20,360 nucleotides of DNA from Candidatus Fonsibacter sp. Lineage in GTDB: Bacteria; Pseudomonadota; Alphaproteobacteria; Pelagibacterales; Pelagibacteraceae. Below are positions 14,949 to 20,360 of this stretch, piece by piece. Position 1 is the stretch's first letter. Each line of letters starts with the position of its first letter. Under the pieces are notes generated by a model. That model saw only the letters and a list, made by a program, of their open reading frames with translations. It was not told the DNA's origin and did no database searches. The stretch lies in assembly GCA_009693745.1 (NCBI GenBank), contig SHWR01000018.1:1-20360 (forward strand), given 5' to 3'. The position numbers and the translations under genes were made by a program.

Positions 14949-17020
14949 CTATCTAAGGCTTGTTTAATTGAAAGTTTAACTTTTCCTTTATCAAATCCTA
15001 AAACTTTAACTTTAACTTCATCACCCTCTTTTACAACGTCACTTACTTTCTCTACTCTTTTCGTTGCAAGTTCAGAGATATGAACTAGACCGTCTTGTTT
15101 GCCTAAGAAGTTTACAAAAGCTCCAAATTCCATAATTTTAACAACTTTTCCTGTATAAATTTTTCCAACTTCAGGTTTTGCAATAATGCTTTTTACCATC
15201 TCTAAAGCTTTATTTCTTGAAACTTTATCAGGTGCAGCAATGGTTACAACGCCGTCATCGCTAATATCAACTTTAGCCCCTGATAATTCAACAATCTCTC
15301 TTATTGTAACTCCACCTTTTCCAATAATGGCTGCGATATCTTTTTTATCAACAGTAACTTTTTCCATTTTTGGAGTATGTTTAGATAAATCTTTTCTTGA
15401 AGCATTTAGTGCTTTGTTCATTTCACCTAAGATATGAATTCTTCCATCTTTTGCTTGTGATAATGCTTTTTCCATAATCTCAAATGTAATTCCTGTAATT
15501 TTAATATCCATTTGCAACGAAGTAATTCCATCTTCTGTTCCTGCAACTTTAAAATCCATGTCTCCTAAATGATCTTCATCTCCTAAAATGTCGGATAGTA
15601 CCGAATAATCTGCCCCTTCTTTAATTAAACCCATTGCAATTCCTGCGACTGGTTTTTTAATTGGAACTCCAGCATCCATTAAAGCTAAAGATGCCCCGCA
15701 AACAGTTGCCATTGATGATGACCCATTTGACTCTGTAATTTCTGAAACAATTCTAAATGTATAAGGGAACTGCTCTTTTTTTGGTAAAATTGAATTAACA
15801 GCTCTCCATGCTAATTTACCATGACCTATTTCTCTTCGACCTGTTCCAATTCTTCCAACTTCTCCAACTGAAAATGGAGGAAAGTTGTAATGCAACATAA
15901 ATCTAGATCTTTGTAATCCATCTAAACTTTCAATTCTTTGTTCGTCCTCTGAAGTTCCCAGTGTAGTCACAACAAGTGCTTGCGTTTCACCTCTTGTAAA
16001 AAGAGCAGAACCATGAACTCTTGGAAGGACGCCCACTTCGCATTTAATCGGTCTAATATCTGCAAGGCCCCTACCATCAATTCTTTTCTTTTCTTTAAGA
16101 ATTTTTGTTCTAACTATTTCTTTTTCAATCTTTTTAAACTGAGACTCCACATCCATTTCGCTAAATTCTTCTGAATCTGTATAAAGTGCTAATGATTTTT
16201 CTCTTGCCAAATTAATTAGTTCGCTTCTTTTCTTCTTATCAGTCTCTGAGAATGCAACTACAAGATCATTTTTAACATTTTTTAATAAATTATTTTTTAC
16301 ATCTTTCAGATCTTTCTCTTCTACAATCCATGTTTCTTTTTTACATTCTGAAGTAAATTCATTGATCATTTTGATCACTGGACCAAATTGTTCGTGACCA
16401 AATTTAACTGCATCTAACATAACTTTCTCGGTTAATCCTGAAGACTCTGACTCCACCATCAAAACAGCATCTTTAGTTCCTGCAACAACAAGTTCTAATT
16501 GCGAGTCTTTTAATTGCTCTTTTGTCGGGTTTAAAACAAAACTACCATTAATGTAACCTACTTTTGAAGCAGCAACTGGTCCCATAAATGGAATTCCTGA
16601 AATAGACAATGCTGCTGAAGCTGCTATTAAAGATAATATTTCTGGATCATTATCTTTTTCATAAGAAAGCACAGTTGGTAGAACTTGCACTTCATTTCTA
16701 AAACCCTCTGGAAATAAAGGTCGAATAGGTCTGTCAATTAATCTTGATATTAAAGTTTCGCTCTCTGTTGGTCTTGCTTCTCTTTTGAAATATCCACCTG
16801 GAATTTTTCCTGAAGCATAATATTTCTCTTGGTAATTTACTGTAAGAGGAAAAAAATCCATATCAGGTTTTGCTTTCTTTACACCAACAACGGTTGCTAA
16901 AATAACAGTATCACCTGAAGTAAGTATAACTGCGCCGTCCGCTTGACGGGCAATCTTTCCTGTCTCGATAGATAATTTCTTACCTCCCCAAACAATCTCT
17001 TTCTTTACGATTTTAAACAT
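14945..17020 (-). CDS. pnp: polyribonucleotide nucleotidyltransferase (PNPase)
   Basis: PNPase is a trimeric, phosphorolytic 3'-5' exoribonuclease for RNA turnover. The 691 residues hold a first RNase PH domain with GGYFKREARPTE and the DRPIRPLFP segment, an all-helical linker, a second catalytic PH domain with RGETQALV and SNGSSSMATVCG and conserved Asp residues near GDMDFKVAG, then a KH domain with AAIIGKGGVTIREI and a C-terminal S1 domain with GKVVKIMEFGAFVNFLGKQDGLVHIS. Length is normal (about 700). It is last in the infB-rbfA-truB-rpsO-pnp operon, 6 nt after rpsO. Its TAA shares the TTAA at 14945-14948 with the fabI stop on the other strand. Confidence 0.98.
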   Translation of the reverse strand: MFKIVKKEIVWGGKKLSIETGKIARQADGAVILTSGDTVILATVVGVKKAKPDMDFFPLTVNYQEKYYASGKIPGGYFKREARPTESETLISRLIDRPIRPLFPEGFRNEVQVLPTVLSYEKDNDPEILSLIAASAALSISGIPFMGPVAASKVGYINGSFVLNPTKEQLKDSQLELVVAGTKDAVLMVESESSGLTEKVMLDAVKFGHEQFGPVIKMINEFTSECKKETWIVEEKDLKDVKNNLLKNVKNDLVVAFSETDKKKRSELINLAREKSLALYTDSEEFSEMDVESQFKKIEKEIVRTKILKEKKRIDGRGLADIRPIKCEVGVLPRVHGSALFTRGETQALVVTTLGTSEDEQRIESLDGLQRSRFMLHYNFPPFSVGEVGRIGTGRREIGHGKLAWRAVNSILPKKEQFPYTFRIVSEITESNGSSSMATVCGASLALMDAGVPIKKPVAGIAMGLIKEGADYSVLSDILGDEDHLGDMDFKVAGTEDGITSLQMDIKITGITFEIMEKALSQAKDGRIHILGEMNKALNASRKDLSKHTPKMEKVTVDKKDIAAIIGKGGVTIREIVELSGAKVDISDDGVVTIAAPDKVSRNKALEMVKSIIAKPEVGKIYTGKVVKIMEFGAFVNFLGKQDGLVHISELATKRVEKVSDVVKEGDEVKVKVLGFDKGKVKLSIKQALDS

Positions 17021-17026
17021 TAAAAT

Positions 17027-17296
17027 TTATTTTCTGATATTCAGCTTTTCCAGGATCTTCTTGTAATTGGTAGCGTTTGTTTTGCTGAGATAATCCAATA
17101 GTTTTTTTCTTCTATTCACTAATGTCGTTAATCCTGTGTAGGAATGTTTATCTTTTTTATTTTTTGTAAAATGCTCAGTTAAGTATCTGATACGCTCAGT
17201 TAAAATAGCTATTTGCACTTCAGAAGAGCCAACGTCTTTGGCATGATTTTTTAAATCTTTATAAATATTTTCTTTATTTAAAATTTTTTTTGTCAT
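17027..17296 (-). CDS. rpsO: small ribosomal subunit protein S15
   Basis: S15 binds the central domain of 16S rRNA and the inter-subunit bridge. I chose the ATG at 17294-17296, giving exactly 89 residues, the normal length, starting MTKKILNKENI; an upstream in-frame start at 17356 would extend into truB and add 20 residues unlike S15. GSSEVQIAILTERI and HFTKNKKDKHSYTGL, with RRKKLLDYL, are the family core (usual forms GSPEVQ and HKKDHHSR). It follows truB by 4 nt and precedes pnp by 6 nt, so there is no room for the hairpins that separate rpsO and pnp in E. coli. Confidence 0.95.
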   Translation of the reverse strand: MTKKILNKENIYKDLKNHAKDVGSSEVQIAILTERIRYLTEHFTKNKKDKHSYTGLTTLVNRRKKLLDYLSKTNATNYKKILEKLNIRK

Positions 17297-17300
17297 CTTT

Positions 17301-18179
17301 TTAATTAAATACTCTCTTTGGATAAAAAAAACCGGACTTAAGGTATCCGAGAGCAAGTGGCTTTTCTAGAGCCTGGGTATAAATATTATTTAAACTAACC
17401 TTTCCAAATTCATTAACAAAACTCACTTTCATTCCATTCTTTATTAAATTAATTCTTTCATCATTTAATTTAATGGTAGGTATATGTATTAAAGCACTCT
17501 GAATATCAAGCACATATTTTAAAAAATTATCAGTACTTTCTTTTTCTATTAATTTTTCAAGGCTATTTGAGTTTTGAATTCTAAAATTTCCATATTTAGT
17601 TCTGACTAATTTAGTAACATGGGCAAATCCACCAAAAAATTTAGCAATGTCCCTTGCTAAGCTCCTAATATAAGTTCCAGTACCACATTTAATATAAAAA
17701 AGGCTCGTATTATTCTCATGTTTTAATAATCTAATATTTTTTATAAAAATTTTTTTTTCTTCGATATCAAATACTAAATTTTTTCTTGCAAGTTCGTGGG
17801 ATCTTTTGCCATTTATTTTTACTGCGGAATATTTTGGTGGTACTTGCATTTGCGAGCCAATAAACTTTTTTAAAATATTTTGAACTTCTATTTTTTCTGG
17901 ATAAATCTCATTTTGATTTATAACTTTTCCCTCTAAATCTAAAGTGTCCGTATCTGATCCCCATAAAATTTCAAATAAATAACTTTTAAATTGCAAGTGA
18001 ATCAATGAAACAGTTTTTGTCGCTTCTCCTAAAGCAATTGGTAGAACGCCCTCTGCTAAAGGATCTAATGTTCCAGCATGTCCTATTTTAATTTTTTTAA
18101 ATTTACTCTTTATTACATTAAGACAATAAGCACTGCTAAAGCCTTTGGGCTTATTTAAATTTATCCAACCATTAATCAT
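17301..18179 (-). CDS. truB: tRNA pseudouridine-55 synthase TruB
   Basis: TruB converts U55 of tRNA elongator T-loops to pseudouridine. The 292 residues begin GWINLNKPKGFSS (4-16) and carry the catalytic motif GHAGTLDPLAEGVLPIALGEATK with Asp39, then PPKYSAVKINGKRSHELAR and CGTGTYIRSLARD, all diagnostic of the TruB family. The C-terminus, YPKRVFN, matches the usual F-x-P-x-RVF ending. The ATG overlaps the rbfA end by 8 nt, and rpsO follows after 4 nt, so translation through the operon is probably coupled. Length and motifs are normal. Confidence 0.96.
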   Translation of the reverse strand: MINGWINLNKPKGFSSAYCLNVIKSKFKKIKIGHAGTLDPLAEGVLPIALGEATKTVSLIHLQFKSYLFEILWGSDTDTLDLEGKVINQNEIYPEKIEVQNILKKFIGSQMQVPPKYSAVKINGKRSHELARKNLVFDIEEKKIFIKNIRLLKHENNTSLFYIKCGTGTYIRSLARDIAKFFGGFAHVTKLVRTKYGNFRIQNSNSLEKLIEKESTDNFLKYVLDIQSALIHIPTIKLNDERINLIKNGMKVSFVNEFGKVSLNNIYTQALEKPLALGYLKSGFFYPKRVFN

Positions 18180-18549
18180 TTTTGTGTGTCTTAATAATTA
18201 ATTTTTCAATTTTTTCTGCATAATCAAAGGATACATCTAATACGAAATGAAGATTAGGTAAAAATTTATTTTTCCAGCTACGTGACATTTGTTTTTTAAT
18301 TAAACCACTATGATTAATTAATGATTGTAAAATAAGTTCTGAGTCTTTTCCTCCTAATGGCATAAAAAAGACTTTAGCATGTTTTAAATCTGGACTCATT
18401 CTAACTTCTGAAACAGTAATTACTCTTGTATTAATATTTGGAAGAGCCACCTCTTCTTTTAAAAATAAATTTCCAAGTAATTGTTTTAATAGTTCGCCAA
18501 CTCTTAATTGCCTTTGTGTAAAAGGCTGATCACTTAAATGAATGTTCAT
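18172..18549 (-). CDS. rbfA: 30S ribosome-binding factor RbfA
   Basis: RbfA is a small KH-like factor needed for late 30S maturation. The 125 residues show the family features: the N-terminal QRQLRVGELLKQLL helix, the strand ITVSEVRMSPDLKHAKVFFMPLG, and the C-terminal LPNLHFVLDVSFDYAEKIEKLI. It lies 7 nt downstream of infB and overlaps the start of truB by 8 nt, in the order infB-rbfA-truB that is conserved across bacteria. RbfA proteins are short and diverge quickly; context makes the assignment firm. Confidence 0.95.
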   Translation of the reverse strand: MNIHLSDQPFTQRQLRVGELLKQLLGNLFLKEEVALPNINTRVITVSEVRMSPDLKHAKVFFMPLGGKDSELILQSLINHSGLIKKQMSRSWKNKFLPNLHFVLDVSFDYAEKIEKLIIKTHKND

Positions 18550-18556
18550 GATTAAA

Positions 18557-20360
18557 TTAGTTTATTGTTCTCGCACTTTGAACTACTGAAAATACTTCAA
18601 TAATATCTTTTTCTTTAAAATCTAAAAAATCTTTAAAAGCAACTCCACCTTCTAGTCCTGATTTAATTTCTTTTACTTCATTTTTTTCTCTATAAAGAGA
18701 TGATATTTTTCCTGTAAAAACAACACTTCCATCTCTAACAATTCGTACATCAGAATTATTAACGATTGCACCTTCTGTAACTTTAATACCCGCCACTTTT
18801 CCGGCTTTAGAAGATTTAAATACCTGCAAGATTTCGCACTGTCCTAATACTTGTTCATTAATTTCTGGTGATAAAAGACCTGAAAGAGCTTTTGTAATAT
18901 GTTCAATCGCTTCATAAATAATGTTAAAATATAAAACATTAACACCAAGTTTTATTGCAAGATCTTTTGCTTCTTTGTTAGGCTTAATATTAAATCCAAT
19001 TAAAACAGCGTTGGAAGCTTTTGCTAAAGATACATCCGTTTCAGTAATAGCTCCAACTGAAGATAAAACAATAACTGGCTTCACCTCATCGTGTTGAATT
19101 TTTAATATAGCGTTTGATAAAGCCTCTGCAGATCCATGAACATCACTTTTTATAATAATTGACAATTCTTTTTGCTTATTCATGTCTCCAAAAACATCAT
19201 TTTTTTTAACAAGAATGCTAGTTTTTTTGGATTTTCCTTGTTCAATTCTATGTTCATTTATTTCTTTAGCTTTTGATTCACTATCTAAAACTAAAAAATC
19301 ATCTCCTGCCTCAGAAACTCCTGTTAAACCAATAATTTCAACTGGCATGGATGGTGTTGCTTCATTAACTAACTCTCCTTTATAATTATTCATTGCTCTT
19401 ATTTTTCCCCACTGCAAACCACTTACAAAGAAATCCCCTCTTCTTAAAGTTCCTCTGGTAATTAGGATTGTTGATACTGGACCTTTTCCTTTGTCTAATT
19501 TTGATTCAATAACTATTCCTTGAGCTGGAACATTTGGATTTGTTTTATGATTTAAAATTTCTGCTTGTAAAATAATTGCTTCTTTTAATTTATCTAAGTT
19601 AGTCTTTTTTAAAGCAGATATTTCTACACATTGAATATCTCCGCCCAATTCTTCAACGACAAGTTCATGCTCTAATAGTTGATTTCTAACTTTTTGTTTA
19701 TCAACACCATGAATATCACATTTATTAATCGCAACTATAATTGGCACCTTTGCAGCTTTTGCATGTTGTATTGCTTCAATTGTTTGAGGTTTAATTCCAT
19801 CGTTTGCCGCTACTACTAGAACAACGATGTCTGTAATTTTAGATCCTCTTGCTCTCATTTCAGTAAAAGCTGCATGGCCTGGAGTGTCTATAAATGTCAT
19901 CCATTTATTCTCCTCGGCAAAAACTTGATATGCTCCTATATGCTGAGTAATTCCACCGTGTTCTGTTGCAACAACATTAGTTTCTCTTAATGAATCTAAT
20001 AAAGAAGTTTTTCCATGATCCACATGTCCCATCACAGTAACAACTGGTGGCCTAGAATAAGTATCTTCATGTTGTTTAGTTTTTTTTAATTTAGATAATT
20101 CGTCATCGATCTGATTATCTTTAATAACTTTATGTCCAAAAGCTCCAACGATATACTCTGCAGTATCGCGATCAATTGTGTGATTAATTGTAACTTTTAC
20201 ATTTTTTTCGAATAAAAATTTTAGAATTGAGCCCGCTTTTTCTGCCATTCTATTTGCTAACTCTTGAATGGTAATTAAATTAGGAATCGATATCTCTCTA
20301 GAAGCTTTTCTTGCTTCAGCTGAAGAACCTTCATCCTGTGTTAATTTTTTTTCTTTCTCT
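18557..20360 (-). CDS. infB: translation initiation factor IF-2, 5' end outside window
   Basis: IF-2 is the GTPase that delivers fMet-tRNA to the 30S subunit and promotes subunit joining. The frame stays open to the right edge (first full codon at 20359), so the start and N-terminal extension lie outside. The first residues, including IPNLITIQELANRMAEKAG, form the end of the IF2-N region, so the internal Met at 20248 is not the start. Counting from that Met, G1 is GHVDHGKT (74-81), then GITQHIG (G2), DTPGHAAF (G3) and NKCD (G4). Domains II, III and C2 follow to the C-terminus. rbfA begins 7 nt downstream. All GTPase motifs are intact. Confidence 0.97.
   Translation of the reverse strand, partial: EKEKKLTQDEGSSAEARKASREISIPNLITIQELANRMAEKAGSILKFLFEKNVKVTINHTIDRDTAEYIVGAFGHKVIKDNQIDDELSKLKKTKQHEDTYSRPPVVTVMGHVDHGKTSLLDSLRETNVVATEHGGITQHIGAYQVFAEENKWMTFIDTPGHAAFTEMRARGSKITDIVVLVVAANDGIKPQTIEAIQHAKAAKVPIIVAINKCDIHGVDKQKVRNQLLEHELVVEELGGDIQCVEISALKKTNLDKLKEAIILQAEILNHKTNPNVPAQGIVIESKLDKGKGPVSTILITRGTLRRGDFFVSGLQWGKIRAMNNYKGELVNEATPSMPVEIIGLTGVSEAGDDFLVLDSESKAKEINEHRIEQGKSKKTSILVKKNDVFGDMNKQKELSIIIKSDVHGSAEALSNAILKIQHDEVKPVIVLSSVGAITETDVSLAKASNAVLIGFNIKPNKEAKDLAIKLGVNVLYFNIIYEAIEHITKALSGLLSPEINEQVLGQCEILQVFKSSKAGKVAGIKVTEGAIVNNSDVRIVRDGSVVFTGKISSLYREKNEVKEIKSGLEGGVAFKDFLDFKEKDIIEVFSVVQSARTIN

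Noticed and set aside
17297..17356. Longer S15 with 20 extra N-terminal residues from an upstream ATG
   Set aside because: The extension lies inside truB, is unlike any S15 N-terminus, and the internal ATG gives the standard 89-residue protein.
20246..20248. Start codon for infB at an internal Met
   Set aside because: The frame continues upstream with recognisable IF-2 N-terminal sequence, so the true start is beyond the window edge.
1..20360. A hidden defence, mobile or otherwise undescribed multi-gene system
   Set aside because: Every substantial open frame is accounted for by a known housekeeping family, and there are no repeats, integrase or transposase remnants, or unexplained gene-sized gaps.

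Overview
This is a compact, very AT-rich (roughly 30% GC by eye) bacterial chromosome segment made almost entirely of housekeeping genes. The neighbourhood gyrB-recF-dnaN-dnaA-rpsT-mutM facing ubiE-ubiB-coaBC-dut, together with fabA-fabB-fabI and the infB-rbfA-truB-rpsO-pnp operon, points to an Alphaproteobacterium. The low GC, short or overlapping intergenic spacers and small genes fit a streamlined free-living lineage such as Pelagibacterales (SAR11). That placement is an inference. A Rickettsiales-type organism is the main alternative, although the FabA/FabB unsaturated fatty acid pathway argues against a strict intracellular parasite.

Layout. (1) Positions 1-7119, all on the minus strand and read right to left: mutM, rpsT, dnaA, dnaN, recF, gyrB (gyrB runs off the left edge). 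This block covers base-excision repair, ribosomal protein S20, the replication initiator, the sliding clamp, recombination repair and DNA gyrase. (2) Positions 7162-14948, plus strand: ubiE, ubiB, coaBC, dut, a MoeB/ThiF-like E1 enzyme gene and a secreted SH3-like protein gene, packed with overlaps or spacers of 4-6 nt. After a 71-nt spacer with a candidate promoter come fabA, fabB, fabI. This block covers ubiquinone synthesis, CoA synthesis, dUTP removal, sulfur-carrier activation and fatty acid synthesis. (3) Positions 14945-20360, minus strand: infB (5' end outside the window), rbfA, truB, rpsO, pnp, a translation and RNA-turnover operon that meets fabI tail to tail with overlapping stop codons.

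No gene-free stretch exceeds 300 bases; the longest is the 154-nt dnaA-rpsT spacer. I see no tRNA, rRNA, CRISPR, transposon, prophage or defence genes, and no evidence of a new multi-gene system. The points worth a second look are residue-level departures in otherwise ordinary enzymes: an extra segment of about 16 residues in the GyrB Toprim region, a MoeB/ThiF-like protein lacking the conserved N-terminal arginine and one zinc cysteine, and a one-residue deletion in the FabI active-site loop. There are also long homopolymer runs inside essential genes, including eight G in fabB, and extreme compaction at gene boundaries.
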